DNA of 64,000 nt from Pseudolabrys sp963742345 (GCA_963742345.1 CAVULO010000010.1:124001-188000), one strand, 5' to 3'. Shown: positions 1 to 8,312, numbered from the stretch's first letter. A program made the numbers and translations. The notes: generated by a model not told the origin, from the sequence alone.

Positions 1-184
1 GCGAAATTCCGGTGCCGACGCCGACCTCGAGAATACGCCCGCCGGCTGACCCGCATGCCTGCTCGGCGGCGAGGATTGCGGCACGCCGGCCAGCATCGAA
101 CACTGCACCGAATACCAGATCATAGACGGGCGCCCATCGCGCATAGGCACGTTCGACGCTCGATTTGTCGATGTCAGCCCCCAT
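1..184 (-). CDS. pmtA: Phosphatidylethanolamine N-methyltransferase-like SAM methyltransferase (partial, C-terminus off window)
   Basis: Only the first 61 codons are present; the gene runs off the left edge. The visible N-terminus has a Y-A-R-W-A-P-V-Y-D segment (residues 14-22) followed by the glycine-rich motif I of class I SAM-dependent methyltransferases (ILEVGVGTGIS, residues 51-61). In alphaproteobacteria this arrangement is typical of PmtA, which methylates phosphatidylethanolamine on the way to phosphatidylcholine in the membrane. The ATG start is chosen because the SAM domain begins soon after it. It is read from the same strand as mnmA and lies 10 bp downstream of the mnmA stop. The PmtA name is inferred from a short fragment; another small-molecule methyltransferase is possible. 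Confidence 0.6.
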   Translation of the reverse strand, partial: MGADIDKSSVERAYARWAPVYDLVFGAVFDAGRRAAILAAEQACGSAGGRILEVGVGTGIS

Positions 185-194
185 GCGGCCGCAC

Positions 195-1385
195 CTAACC
201 GCGCATCGCCGGCGCTGCTACCTGCTTTTCGGCACGCTGGAAATCCGTCGCTGCGACCGCACTCTTGATGAATCCGCCACCAAGCACGCGAGCCTGGCCC
301 TCGCCGGCGTCGTAGAACACGCAGGCTTGGCCGGGTGACACGCCATGCTCGCCATCGACCAACTCAACTTCGCAGCCGTTGACACCATGCCGTAGCCAGG
401 CTGCTTGCGGCGGACGGGTTGAGCGCACCTTTACGAATACCTCACGACGGTCGTCGGCCAGCGCCTCATCGAGCGAGCCTTCACCTATCCAATTAACGTC
501 GCGCAGCACGATGCGGCTCATGCGCAACGCTTCACGCGGGCCGACCATTACGCGGCGGCGCTCTGCGTCGAGCCGGACCACGTAAAGCGGGGCACCGGTT
601 GCGATCCCCAGGCCGCGGCGCTGACCGACGGTAAAATGAATAATACCGGCATGCTTGCCGAGCACCTTGCCGTCGAGATCGACGATGTCGCCGGCCTCGG
701 CCGCACCGGGCTTCAGACGTTCGATCATGTCGGCGTAGTGGCCGGACGGCACGAAGCAAATATCCTGACTGTCCTGCTTGTCCGCAATGGCCAGGCCGAA
801 GCGGCGGGCGAGTTCGCGCGTCTGCATCTTGGTGCGCTCGCCAAGCGGGAAGCGCAGAATGTCAAGCTGTTCACGCGTGGTGCCGAAAAGGAAATAACTC
901 TGGTCACGCTCGTCCTCTCGCGCGCGATAAAGCGCGCGCCCGCCCCCGGCCAAAGGCCGCGAAGCGACGTAGTGTCCAGTGGCCAACACCTCGGCGCCGA
1001 GCTCGCGCGCAGTGATAAGCAAATCGTGGAACTTGATCGACATATTGCAATCGACACAGGGCACCGGTGTCTCGCCGTGGATGTAGCTCTCGGCGAAGCG
1101 GTCGATCACCGCCTCCTTGAAGCGACTCTCGTAGTCGAGCACGTAATGCGGAATACCAATGCGCTCTGCAACGCTGCGAGCGTCATAAATGTCCTGGCCT
1201 GCGCAGCAGGCACCTTTCCGGTGGATTGCTGCACCGTGATCGTAAAGTTGCAATGTCACCCCGACCACGTCGTAGCCCTCCGCCTTGAGCAAGGCGGCCG
1301 TTACCGACGAATTGACGCCGCCGGACATGGCGACGACAACGCGTGTGTTTTCAGGCCGACGGTCTAGATCGAGGCTATTGGGCAT
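195..1385 (-). CDS. mnmA: tRNA-specific 2-thiouridylase MnmA
   Basis: MnmA adenylates and then thiolates U34 in the wobble position of tRNA Lys, Glu and Gln. The 396-residue product, from the ATG giving MPNSLDLDRR, has the PP-loop ATPase motif at residues 21-27, the first catalytic cysteine at Cys110 within CVDC, and the second at Cys210 within DSQDICF. The open frame extends further upstream, but that extension has no family similarity and is not included. Oddly the PP-loop reads SGGVNSS: the nearly universal Asp of the SGGxDS motif is Asn25, from an AAT codon, which is one transition away from GAT. The remainder of the protein looks normal. The gene is divergent from the flagellar gene fliK. 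Confidence 0.95.
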   Translation of the reverse strand: MPNSLDLDRRPENTRVVVAMSGGVNSSVTAALLKAEGYDVVGVTLQLYDHGAAIHRKGACCAGQDIYDARSVAERIGIPHYVLDYESRFKEAVIDRFAESYIHGETPVPCVDCNMSIKFHDLLITARELGAEVLATGHYVASRPLAGGGRALYRAREDERDQSYFLFGTTREQLDILRFPLGERTKMQTRELARRFGLAIADKQDSQDICFVPSGHYADMIERLKPGAAEAGDIVDLDGKVLGKHAGIIHFTVGQRRGLGIATGAPLYVVRLDAERRRVMVGPREALRMSRIVLRDVNWIGEGSLDEALADDRREVFVKVRSTRPPQAAWLRHGVNGCEVELVDGEHGVSPGQACVFYDAGEGQARVLGGGFIKSAVAATDFQRAEKQVAAPAMRG

Positions 1386-1438
1386 GGTGCTTCTTACTAT
1401 AGGTGGCGGCCGAGGGCGCGCAATGCGAGGGCAGGACC

Positions 1439-1453
1439 CGGCAGAATCTGCCG
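1439..1453. promoter_or_regulatory. Inverted repeat, candidate FlbD enhancer of the fliK-flgD promoter
   Basis: The sequence is CGGCAG-AAT-CTGCCG, a perfect 6-bp inverted repeat with a 3-nt spacer. It has the same architecture as the GGCAA-N3-TTGCC repeats before sciP, fliF and flhA in this window. It lies about 100 bp upstream of a sigma-54 -24/-12 element, where an enhancer-binding activator would be expected. FlbD as the ligand is inferred from the nearby flbD gene and from what is known of ftr elements in Caulobacter. Confidence 0.45.
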
Positions 1454-1548
1454 CTTGCCTGTTATCAGTGCCGGGGTACACGCACGTGCCGCCTCGCGGC
1501 CGATCTGCAAAGGACTGAATCGAAAGACGAATTTGGCCTTCCAAAGGC

Positions 1549-1564
1549 TGGCCTGACGATTGCA
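1549..1564 (+). promoter_or_regulatory. Sigma-54 (-24/-12) promoter for fliK-flgD
   Basis: TGGCCTGACGATTGCA keeps the diagnostic GG (1550-1551) and GC (1562-1563) dinucleotides with exactly ten bases between them. It matches the RpoN consensus TGGCACG-N4-TTGCW at all but one or two positions. Transcription would begin near 1575, just before the GGAGG at 1586-1590 and the GTG start at 1598. Hook-assembly genes are usually sigma-54 class genes in alphaproteobacteria. Confidence 0.6.
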
Positions 1565-1597
1565 CGTCAAGCGCCGGAAATCCCCGGAGGTGCCACA

Positions 1598-2998
1598 GTG
1601 CCGTCAGTTGCGTTCGACCCGAATATCCACGCCCATGATTTGCCGCGTCTGGCCCGCCCGGCCCAGCAGCCCGATCGCGCGCCCTCACCGTTCGAGAGCC
1701 TGCTCGATGACAACACGCAGGCTGTAGACCAACCAACGCCCCCACCCCCAGAAAACAGAGCCGCGCCTGCCGACAACACGCAAGCACCTGCGCAAACCAA
1801 TGACGGCAAGTCAGCAGCAGCAGCAAAAGATGACACCTCCACGACGAAGGCCGATGACGCCGACCCCATCAGCAAACCGGGCGATGACGCGAAGCCAGTC
1901 GCTGGCGAAAAGGCGGATGTGAACGCCAAGACGGCCGCTGTCGCCTCCGAAGGTATCAAACAAGCGGACAACGACGACAAACCGCTCGACGGGCCGAAAA
2001 CCGACAATCCAACAATCGCGCCGCCGACCAACAATATTCAGACCATCATCGCAACCGATGCAGCCGCGGTGGCACCTGTTCCGACGCCCAATCAAGGACC
2101 CACGCCCAGTCCCAATAACCAGGCCCTGGATTTATCCGCGATTGTTGCGGACAGCACACCTAACCTGAAGGGTTTCGACCCTACGGCGCCGAAAGCCAGT
2201 ACCGGAAAACAAACTGACGCTGAAACGAAGGCCGATGTCGAAACGCAAGTCGACGCGAACGCATCAACGGGTGAAACAACGAACGATTGGCAGACGACAG
2301 CGAAAGTGACGCCGCAGCCGCGCGTGGACAAACCGCAGTTCGCTGCAGCAAGCGACGACGATAAGGATCGCGTTGCCCAGGCGCGCGGTGAGATCCCAAC
2401 CAACGGCCATCGTGGTAGCGCTGACACCCCAGCTTCGATTTCTGGCGACGCCAATGTCGCGGCCTCGACGGTCGCGGCTGATACCGCCACGCCCTCGACT
2501 GCCGTCACTGGGCCCACGGATACTACGCCCATTGCGGCCGCGCCGGTGGCACTCATCACGCAACCCGGGCCACAGGCAGGCCTCGTTCCACTAGCAGGCA
2601 TCGCAATCGAAATCGCAGGCAAGGCGATGGCGGGCAAGAATTGTTTTGAGATTCGGCTTGATCCGCCGGAACTTGGCCGCATCGAGGTTCGGCTTGATGT
2701 AGACCGCGATGGCAACGTGACGTCGCGCCTGACCGTCGATCGCGCCGACACACTCGATCTGCTGCGTCGCGATGCCTCAGGTCTTGAACGCGCCTTGCAG
2801 GATGCGGGTTTAAAAACGGCCGACAATGGGCTGCAATTCTCGCTGCGCGACCAATCCATGAATCAGCAGCAAACAGGTGGCGGCTCCGATACCGCGCAGC
2901 TTGTGGTGAAGGACGAAACGCTACCGTCGATCGATGTAATCCCGCAGAATTATGGCCGTCTCGCCGGACAAGGCGGCGGCCTCGATATTCGCGTTTGA
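1598..2998 (+). CDS. fliK: Flagellar hook-length control protein FliK
   Basis: FliK is secreted by the flagellar export apparatus, measures hook length and switches export specificity from hook to filament proteins. The 466-residue product has a long, low-complexity N-terminal part rich in Ala, Asp, Thr, Pro and Lys (about residues 20-330). A compact C-terminal Flg_hook domain follows at about 345-425, with the signature LDPPELGRIEV near residue 354. The GTG start is preferred because GGAGG lies seven bases upstream; an ATG 195 bp further upstream in frame would add a tail without similarity. flgD follows after 9 bp, so the two form one transcription unit behind a sigma-54-type promoter. The N-terminal region is unconserved, as is normal for FliK. 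Confidence 0.86.
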   Translation: MPSVAFDPNIHAHDLPRLARPAQQPDRAPSPFESLLDDNTQAVDQPTPPPPENRAAPADNTQAPAQTNDGKSAAAAKDDTSTTKADDADPISKPGDDAKPVAGEKADVNAKTAAVASEGIKQADNDDKPLDGPKTDNPTIAPPTNNIQTIIATDAAAVAPVPTPNQGPTPSPNNQALDLSAIVADSTPNLKGFDPTAPKASTGKQTDAETKADVETQVDANASTGETTNDWQTTAKVTPQPRVDKPQFAAASDDDKDRVAQARGEIPTNGHRGSADTPASISGDANVAASTVAADTATPSTAVTGPTDTTPIAAAPVALITQPGPQAGLVPLAGIAIEIAGKAMAGKNCFEIRLDPPELGRIEVRLDVDRDGNVTSRLTVDRADTLDLLRRDASGLERALQDAGLKTADNGLQFSLRDQSMNQQQTGGGSDTAQLVVKDETLPSIDVIPQNYGRLAGQGGGLDIRV

Positions 2999-3007
2999 GG
3001 ACCAGTC

Positions 3008-3682
3008 ATGACGACGATCACTCCCGCTTCCACAACTACCACCACCGGCGCCAGCTCTGTGTCGAGCGCGCTCGACAAAACAGAAATTGCCAGCAATTTT
3101 ACCACTTTCCTACAATTGCTGACAACGCAGCTGAAAAATCAAAATCCGCTCGATCCACTCGACACCAATCAATTCACTCAGCAACTGGTGGAGTTCGCGC
3201 AGGTCGAGCAACAGATGAAGTCCAATGATCAACTCTCGAGCCTGGTATCGCTGGAAAAGAGCGCGCAAGCGACGACAGCGCTCGCTTATGTCGGCGCGAC
3301 GGTAGTGGTGGATGGTTCGACCGCGCAGCTAACCGGCGGCACCGCCAACTGGAACCTCAACGTCACAAAGCCCTCGACCGCCACCGTCACCATCAAGGAT
3401 TCTACAGGCCAAAATGCCTTCACCGGTACCGTCGCGGTAAATCCGGGCGCACAGAACTTCATCTGGAATGGCCGCGGCAACGACGGGCGGATCTGGCCTG
3501 ACGGCAGCTACACGCTCACTGCCACAGCGGTAGACGCCAACAATCAATCGGTCGCCATTTCAACCGAGGTGCAGGCGACCGTGGATTCGGTCGACCTGAC
3601 ACAAGACCCGCCACAGCTATCGATCAACGGGCAAAACTACACGCTCGACAAGATCAAGCGGATCGTCCGGCGGTCCTCGTGA
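3008..3682 (+). CDS. flgD: Flagellar hook-capping (hook scaffolding) protein FlgD
   Basis: FlgD forms the cap under which FlgE hook subunits polymerise and is discarded when the hook is complete. The 224-residue product has the family N-terminus, with FLQLLTTQLKNQNPLDPLD near residues 33-55 followed by the NQFTQQLVEFAQVEQQ helix. The C-terminal half (about 100-200) is a FlgD Ig-like and Tudor-type region, including the F-x-W-N-G-R-G-x-D-G segment. A GAGG sits upstream of the ATG. It is co-directional with fliK, 9 bp away. The 250 bp after it carry the promoter of sciP, so flgD is probably the last gene of its operon. Confidence 0.93.
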   Translation: MTTITPASTTTTTGASSVSSALDKTEIASNFTTFLQLLTTQLKNQNPLDPLDTNQFTQQLVEFAQVEQQMKSNDQLSSLVSLEKSAQATTALAYVGATVVVDGSTAQLTGGTANWNLNVTKPSTATVTIKDSTGQNAFTGTVAVNPGAQNFIWNGRGNDGRIWPDGSYTLTATAVDANNQSVAISTEVQATVDSVDLTQDPPQLSINGQNYTLDKIKRIVRRSS

Positions 3683-3802
3683 CCGTAAGCGGGTAAGGAG
3701 CTTTTAACGGGCGCAAACGGCAAGGATAGCCGGCGCGCCCCTATTACTGGCCGTTAATGCACCGCCGCAGGTGAAGCCAGGGCAAAGCCGCTCGGCCCAT
3801 CT

Positions 3803-3841
3803 GTAACCAAAAGGTTAGCGGGAACCGGGCAAACATTGCCC
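3803..3841 (+). promoter_or_regulatory. Composite CtrA-like box plus FlbD-like inverted repeat upstream of sciP
   Basis: GTAACCAAAAGGTTAGC (3803-3819) is a degenerate CtrA-type box. It is followed by the inverted repeat GGGCAA-ACA-TTGCCC (3827-3841), the best palindrome of this kind in the window. The GGCAA arm begins 25 bp after the start of the CtrA-like box, exactly as upstream of fliF and flhA. The sciP start codon is 92 bp downstream. Protein assignments are inferred. Confidence 0.5.
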
Positions 3842-3932
3842 GATGCATTTGCCATGCTTAGTCAAATTTTAAGCCGCGGCTTGTAGGTTTTCCATAGTAC
3901 CTGTCAGTCGAGCTTGTTTTGTGAGTGTACCA

Positions 3933-4208
3933 ATGACCGAACCCCATCGCCCGAGGGTCAAATATGTGATCGGGCCAGATGGTAGTCCGCTGACCATTGC
4001 GGATCTGCCACCGCCGACAACCAAGCGCTGGGTCATCCGCCGAAAGGCAGAGGTGGTCGCCGCGGTCCGTGGTGGCCTGTTGTCGCTTGAAGAGGCCTGT
4101 GCGCGATATACCCTTACGGTCGAGGAATTCCTCTCCTGGCAGTACTCGATCGACCAGCACGGCCTCGCCGGCCTGCGCACGACGCGCATTCAACAGTACC
4201 GCCAGTAA
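3933..4208 (+). CDS. sciP: CtrA inhibitor protein SciP (DUF1153)
   Basis: SciP is a small helix-turn-helix protein which in Caulobacter binds DNA-bound CtrA and blocks recruitment of RNA polymerase at CtrA-activated promoters. The 91-residue product matches DUF1153 almost end to end, with the hallmark VKYVIGPDGSPLTIADLPPP near the start, KRWVIRRKAEVVAAV and then RGGLLSLEEAC. The ATG at MTEPHRP is preferred over a GTG four codons upstream, because the family begins a few residues before the RPRVKYV motif. It lies between flgD and fliF, behind a promoter region resembling those of fliF and flhA. Both its target regulator (ctrA) and probable target promoters are encoded in this window. Confidence 0.92.
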   Translation: MTEPHRPRVKYVIGPDGSPLTIADLPPPTTKRWVIRRKAEVVAAVRGGLLSLEEACARYTLTVEEFLSWQYSIDQHGLAGLRTTRIQQYRQ

Positions 4209-4311
4209 GCTCCCCCTCGCCTGCCCGTGAACGCCGGCGCCGTGCGCCGGTGATTTCATTCGCGTCGGCTTCCCGCGTCGCGTATTTCTTTCGTGCAACC
4301 CGCTGGCGGAA

Positions 4312-4349
4312 TTAACCGGACGCTAACCTTAAACTGGGCAAATCTTGCC
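4312..4349 (+). promoter_or_regulatory. Composite CtrA box plus FlbD-like inverted repeat upstream of fliF
   Basis: TTAACCGGACGCTAACC (4312-4328) fits the CtrA consensus TTAA-N7-TTAA with one mismatch in the second half. GGCAA-ATC-TTGCC (4337-4349) is an inverted repeat that starts 25 bp after the box start. In Caulobacter the fliF promoter is activated by CtrA and repressed by FlbD at an overlapping ftr site, which is the arrangement proposed here. The fliF start is 45 bp downstream of the repeat. Confidence 0.6.
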
Positions 4350-4393
4350 GGGTGAGGCGCGCACTCCGCGCCCCTGCGGGCAGGATAAAACCG

Positions 4394-6091
4394 GTGCAAG
4401 GTTTCTTCGACTTTGTGAAGTCGCTGGGTGCTGCGCGAATGGCGGCGATGGCCGCGGTGACGCTGACCCTGATCGGCTTTTTCTCATTCCTGATGATCCA
4501 GATGACGACGCCGCAAATGGTGCCGTTGTTCACTGACCTATCCGTCGAGGACAGCGCCTCGATCATCAAGGACCTGGAGCGACAGGCGGTCCCCTATCAG
4601 CTCAAGAGCGACGGCGCGATTATCATGGTGCCCAAGGACAAGGTCGCCCGGCTGCGCATGAAACTCGCCGAGTCCGGGCTGCCCAAGGGCGGCGGTGTCG
4701 GCTACGAAATTTTTGACAAGACCGACGCGCTTGGCGCAACGACCTTCGTCCAAAACATCAACCATCTGAGGGCGCTTGAAGGCGAACTCGCCCGAACCAT
4801 TCGCAGCATCGACCGAGTGCAAGCGGCCCGCGTGCACCTGGTCCTGCCGGAACGTCCGCTGTTCTCACGCGATAAAGTCGATGCCTCGGCCTCGATCGTG
4901 CTGAAAGTACGCGGTGCGCTGGAGCCGCAACAGGTTCGAGCCGTCCGGCACCTGGTTGCCACCGCAGTCAACGGTCTTAAGCCCGAACGCGTTTCCGTCA
5001 TCGACGAAACCGGCAGATTGCTCGCCGACGGCGCAACGCAGGACAATCCCCTTGGCGGCGTCAGCTCGGATGAGCGCAAGCTCGCCTACGAAAGTCGCTT
5101 GCGCAGCGAGGTCGAAACTATTGTGTCGTCGGTCGTCGGCCCAGGCCACGCGCGCGTGCAAGTCAATGCGGATTTCGACGTCAATCGGATCACTCAGACT
5201 TCGGACAAATTCGATCCAGACGGCCGCGTGCTGCGCTCGAGCCAGACCCGCGAGGAGCAGTCGGCCACCAGCGACAACAAAGAGGGCACGGTATCGGCGG
5301 GCACCGAACTGCCTGGGGGAAAACAACAGGCCGACGGCGCCAGCAAAGGCGATCAGAGTCGCAAGACAGAAGAAATCGTCAACTACGAAATTTCGCGCAC
5401 GACCAAGACCGAGGTGATTGAAGCGGGACGGGTCAATCGTATTTCGGCTGCCGTGTTGGTCGATGGCAATTACACCAAGAACGACAAAGGCGACCTTGCA
5501 TACCAGCCACGGTCGAAAGACGAGATCGACCGAATCGCGGCGCTGGTGCGCTCGGCTATCGGATTCGATGCCAAGCGCGGCGATCAGGTCGAAGTGGTCA
5601 ATCTGCGGTTCGCTGAAACCACGCCATCGCCGATCAATGAGCCAACCGGCTGGATGAGTTATCTACAATTTACGAAAGAAGACATCATGCGGAGCGCAGA
5701 GCTCGGCGTGATGGCTCTGCTCGGTCTGGTGGTGATGTTCATGGTGGTACGCCCGTTGGTGCGCCGAATCATCACGCCGGAAGGCGTACTGCCCGGCCAG
5801 GCCATGGCGGGCGCCGTCGCTGCACCTTCGCCCGAGGCGGCTGTCGCCGGCGGCATGGGCATCCCTGGCGTTGGCGGCAGCATCACATCGACCGGCGGTC
5901 CCAACGTCTCAATCGTCGGCGGCGACGAAGCGGTCGCCATCTCCAATCGCACATCCGCGATGATTGATATCGCCAAGGTCCAGGGGCAGGTCCACGCACA
6001 ATCTGTGCAGAAGGTCGGCGAACTTGCCGACAAGAACCCGCACGAGGCGGTTTCCATTATCCGCAACTGGCTCCACGAGGATGCAGCCTAA
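4394..6091 (+). CDS. fliF: Flagellar MS-ring protein FliF
   Basis: FliF forms the membrane-embedded MS ring on which the rotor and export apparatus are built. The 565-residue product has a first transmembrane helix at about residues 18-38. The YscJ/FliF domain follows, with VPLFTDLSVEDSASIIKDLE and GVGYEIFDKTDALG, then the central domain and a second transmembrane helix (ELGVMALLGLVVMFMVV) near residue 440. A cytoplasmic tail that binds FliG closes the protein. The GTG start (MQGFFDFVKSLG) is chosen because CAGGA lies about eight bases upstream and relatives begin this way; an in-frame start 14 codons earlier lacks similarity. It heads an operon with fliG, fliH, fliN and flbD. Confidence 0.95.
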   Translation: MQGFFDFVKSLGAARMAAMAAVTLTLIGFFSFLMIQMTTPQMVPLFTDLSVEDSASIIKDLERQAVPYQLKSDGAIIMVPKDKVARLRMKLAESGLPKGGGVGYEIFDKTDALGATTFVQNINHLRALEGELARTIRSIDRVQAARVHLVLPERPLFSRDKVDASASIVLKVRGALEPQQVRAVRHLVATAVNGLKPERVSVIDETGRLLADGATQDNPLGGVSSDERKLAYESRLRSEVETIVSSVVGPGHARVQVNADFDVNRITQTSDKFDPDGRVLRSSQTREEQSATSDNKEGTVSAGTELPGGKQQADGASKGDQSRKTEEIVNYEISRTTKTEVIEAGRVNRISAAVLVDGNYTKNDKGDLAYQPRSKDEIDRIAALVRSAIGFDAKRGDQVEVVNLRFAETTPSPINEPTGWMSYLQFTKEDIMRSAELGVMALLGLVVMFMVVRPLVRRIITPEGVLPGQAMAGAVAAPSPEAAVAGGMGIPGVGGSITSTGGPNVSIVGGDEAVAISNRTSAMIDIAKVQGQVHAQSVQKVGELADKNPHEAVSIIRNWLHEDAA

Positions 6092-6094
6092 GCC

Positions 6095-7201
6095 ATGCCG
6101 TCAGCTTATGCCGAGCAGAAGAAAGATAAGGAAAAAGGGGTTCGCGAGGACATCGGCGGACTGATGGCCGAACTCTCACGCCGCCCGCAAACTCCTGATC
6201 GCATCCGCAAGCTCACAGGGCCCGAGCGCGCGGCGGTACTCATGCTATCGCTCGGTGAGCAATACGGCGCCAAGATCTTCGGCCTGCTCGATGATGACGA
6301 ACTCCGCGAAATATCCATCGTGATGTCGTCGCTCGGCACGATCGAGGCTGAATCGGTCGAACAATTGCTGCTCGAATTCGTCGGCCGAATGTCGGCTTCC
6401 GGTGCCTTGCTTGGCAACTACGACGCCACCGAGCGCCTGCTCAAACAATACCTGCCCGCTGAACGCGTCGGCGGCATCATGGACGAGATCCGCGGTCCCG
6501 CAGGCCGCAACATGTGGGAGAAGCTCGCCAACGTCCAGGAAGAGGTCCTGGCGAACTACCTTAAGAACGAATACCCGCAGACCGTCGCCGTGGTGCTTTC
6601 AAAGCTACGCCCTGAACATGCCGCCCGCGTCCTCTCTATTCTCCCCGAGGAGCTATCGCTCGACTGTGTCAACCGCATGCTGAAGATGGAGGCCGTCCAG
6701 AAGGAAGTAATCGAGCGCGTCGAGCAGACACTGCGCACCGAATTCATGTCTAACCTTTCCCAGACACGCCGCCGCGATGCTCACGAGGTGATGGCAGAAA
6801 TATTCAACAATTTCGACCGGCAAACCGAGACGCGCTTCCTCACTGCGCTGGAAGAAGAAAACCGCGACGCCGCCGAACGCATCAAGGCTCTGATGTTCAC
6901 CTTCGACGACCTGGTCAAACTCGATACAGGCTCGGCGCAGACGCTCATGCGCAACATCGACAAGGACAAGCTCGCTGTAGCGCTTAAGGGCGCCAACGAA
7001 GCGGTGCGGCAGTTCTTCTTTACCAACATGTCCAGCCGCGCCGCCAAGATGCTGGTGGAAGACATGCAGGCTATGGGCCCGGTCCGGCTGCGTGATGTTG
7101 ACGAGGCGCAGGCACTCCTGGTGAACGTGGCCAAGGACCTGGCAGCGAAGGGTGAAATTCTGATCTCCAAGAGCCGCGGCGAAGACGAGCTGATTTATTG
7201 A
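6095..7201 (+). CDS. fliG: Flagellar motor switch protein FliG
   Basis: FliG is the rotor protein that contacts the stator and couples the C-ring to the MS ring. The 368-residue product shows the N-terminal domain (LTGPERAAVLMLSLGE near residue 40) and the middle domain with the EYPQTVAVVLSKL motif, where many families have EHPQT. The C-terminal torque domain carries the charged segment around TFDDLVKLDTGSAQTLMRNIDKDKL. It begins 3 bp after the fliF stop, so translation is probably coupled. It has a slightly extended, charged N-terminus (AEQKKDKEKG), which is usual in this bacterial group. Confidence 0.96.
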   Translation: MPSAYAEQKKDKEKGVREDIGGLMAELSRRPQTPDRIRKLTGPERAAVLMLSLGEQYGAKIFGLLDDDELREISIVMSSLGTIEAESVEQLLLEFVGRMSASGALLGNYDATERLLKQYLPAERVGGIMDEIRGPAGRNMWEKLANVQEEVLANYLKNEYPQTVAVVLSKLRPEHAARVLSILPEELSLDCVNRMLKMEAVQKEVIERVEQTLRTEFMSNLSQTRRRDAHEVMAEIFNNFDRQTETRFLTALEEENRDAAERIKALMFTFDDLVKLDTGSAQTLMRNIDKDKLAVALKGANEAVRQFFFTNMSSRAAKMLVEDMQAMGPVRLRDVDEAQALLVNVAKDLAAKGEILISKSRGEDELIY

Positions 7202-7206
7202 GGCGC

Positions 7207-7250
7207 GCATGATCCCGAAAAGTGGAGATGGCTTTCGGAAAAGACCATGC
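7207..7250. repeat. Short palindromic intergenic repeat (rhizobial REP-like), copy 1
   Basis: The 64-bp gap between fliG and fliH is almost filled by an imperfect palindrome. It starts GCATGATCCCGAAAAGTGG and ends CGGAAAAGACCATGC. Such GCATGATC...GATCATGC elements are frequent between genes in Bradyrhizobium relatives. A related, more divergent copy lies at 48067-48112. It could fold into an RNA hairpin inside the fliG-fliH transcript. Confidence 0.5.
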
Positions 7251-7264
7251 GCAAAGGAAAGTGA

Positions 7265-7882
7265 ATGAAAGCGACGGCAAAATATTTGTTCGATGAGGAC
7301 TTCGCCTCCGGCGAGAAGCCGACCATCACGATGGTCGAGCACGAGCGCCGGCGTGCGGACGCAGAGTCGCAGGCCTATCGCAGCGGCTTTACTGCCGGCG
7401 AAGAACAGGCTCAACAGGAAGCTGCTCAGCGTATCGCGGCCGCTCTCGCGGTGATAGCCGACGGCCTGGGCCGGCTCGACGCTGCGCTCACATCGATTGA
7501 AACACGGCTAGAAACTGAAGCGGTTGAAGTGGCGGTGGCGGTCGCCGCCAAGCTCGCGCCCGCTTTGATTGCGCGGGAGCCGTATGCGGAGATTTCCGCG
7601 CTCGCCACCGAGTGCTTTCACCATCTGGTCTCGACCCCGCACGTCGCCGTGCGCGTCGGCGCGGACATCTACGACACCGCGAAGGAAAAGATCGAGGAGA
7701 TCGCGCGCACGCGCGGCTTCGAGGGGCGGCTTGCCGTCATGTCCGATGAGTCCCTCGCGCCCGGCGACTGCCGCATCGAATGGGCCGATGGCGGTGTCAT
7801 CCGCGATCAGTCGGCGACAGCCTCCGCTATCGACGAAATGGTCGGCCGCTACATCTCGGCGCGCAATGCGCCAGCTGCATAG
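7265..7882 (+). CDS. fliH: Flagellar export ATPase regulator FliH
   Basis: FliH binds and holds in check the export ATPase FliI and links it to the C-ring. The 205-residue product lies at the usual place between fliG and fliN. It has an N-terminal K-Y-L-F-D-E-D-F segment typical of alphaproteobacterial FliH. An Ala/Glu-rich helical stretch follows (AYRSGFTAGEEQAQQEAAQR, residues about 38-58), then a C-terminal domain resembling the V-ATPase E subunit and HrpE (residues about 80-195). Sequence conservation is low in this family, so the call leans on operon position as well as the helical pattern. Its ATPase partner fliI is encoded 11 kb away on the other strand. Confidence 0.78.
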   Translation: MKATAKYLFDEDFASGEKPTITMVEHERRRADAESQAYRSGFTAGEEQAQQEAAQRIAAALAVIADGLGRLDAALTSIETRLETEAVEVAVAVAAKLAPALIAREPYAEISALATECFHHLVSTPHVAVRVGADIYDTAKEKIEEIARTRGFEGRLAVMSDESLAPGDCRIEWADGGVIRDQSATASAIDEMVGRYISARNAPAA

Positions 7883-7902
7883 AATTTCTGGAGATCGCAT
7901 CA

Positions 7903-8265
7903 ATGAGTGACGACGACACCAAGGTACCGCTCCCCGACCTCGAGAACGCCGGCGACGTGCAAATGGTCGCCGACGCAGGTCCCCTCGCGCCGTCCGATCC
8001 GGATTCGGTGAATCGGGGCGCAGCCGACCTCGAAGCGGTGTTCGACGTTCCGGTTCAGGTCTCGGCCGTACTGGGCCGAGCTCATATGGAAGTCGGCAAT
8101 CTGCTCAAGCTCGGCCCCGGCGCGGTGCTTGAGCTGGACCGCAAGGTCGGCGAAGCGATCGACATCTATGTCAACAACCGGCTGGTGGCGCGCGGCGAAG
8201 TCGTACTTGTCGAAGACAAGCTCGGCGTGACCATGACGGAAATTATCAAGGCGGACCATAACTGA
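7903..8265 (+). CDS. fliN: Flagellar motor switch protein FliN
   Basis: FliN makes up much of the cytoplasmic C-ring, controls rotation direction and docks the FliH-FliI complex. The 120-residue product has an acidic N-terminal extension (residues 1-45) and the SpoA/FliN domain in its second half. The latter includes VQVSAVLGRAHMEVGNLLKLGPGAVLELD and the closing VARGEVVLVEDKLGVTM. An ATG with CTGGAG about nine bases upstream is chosen over a longer in-frame reading that would overlap fliH. It follows fliH after 20 bp and precedes flbD by 47 bp. No fliM is visible in the window. Confidence 0.92.
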   Translation: MSDDDTKVPLPDLENAGDVQMVADAGPLAPSDPDSVNRGAADLEAVFDVPVQVSAVLGRAHMEVGNLLKLGPGAVLELDRKVGEAIDIYVNNRLVARGEVVLVEDKLGVTMTEIIKADHN

Positions 8266-8312
8266 TGCGCTCGGTCATCTGCCATTTCTCTCGAATGATA
8301 CGGAGCTAATCC

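Noticed and set aside
4336..4350. GGGCAAATCTTGCCG upstream of fliF (and the similar stretch before flhA) read as a sigma-54 promoter
   Set aside because: GG and GC are only eight or nine bases apart, not the required ten; the inverted-repeat symmetry explains the sequence better.
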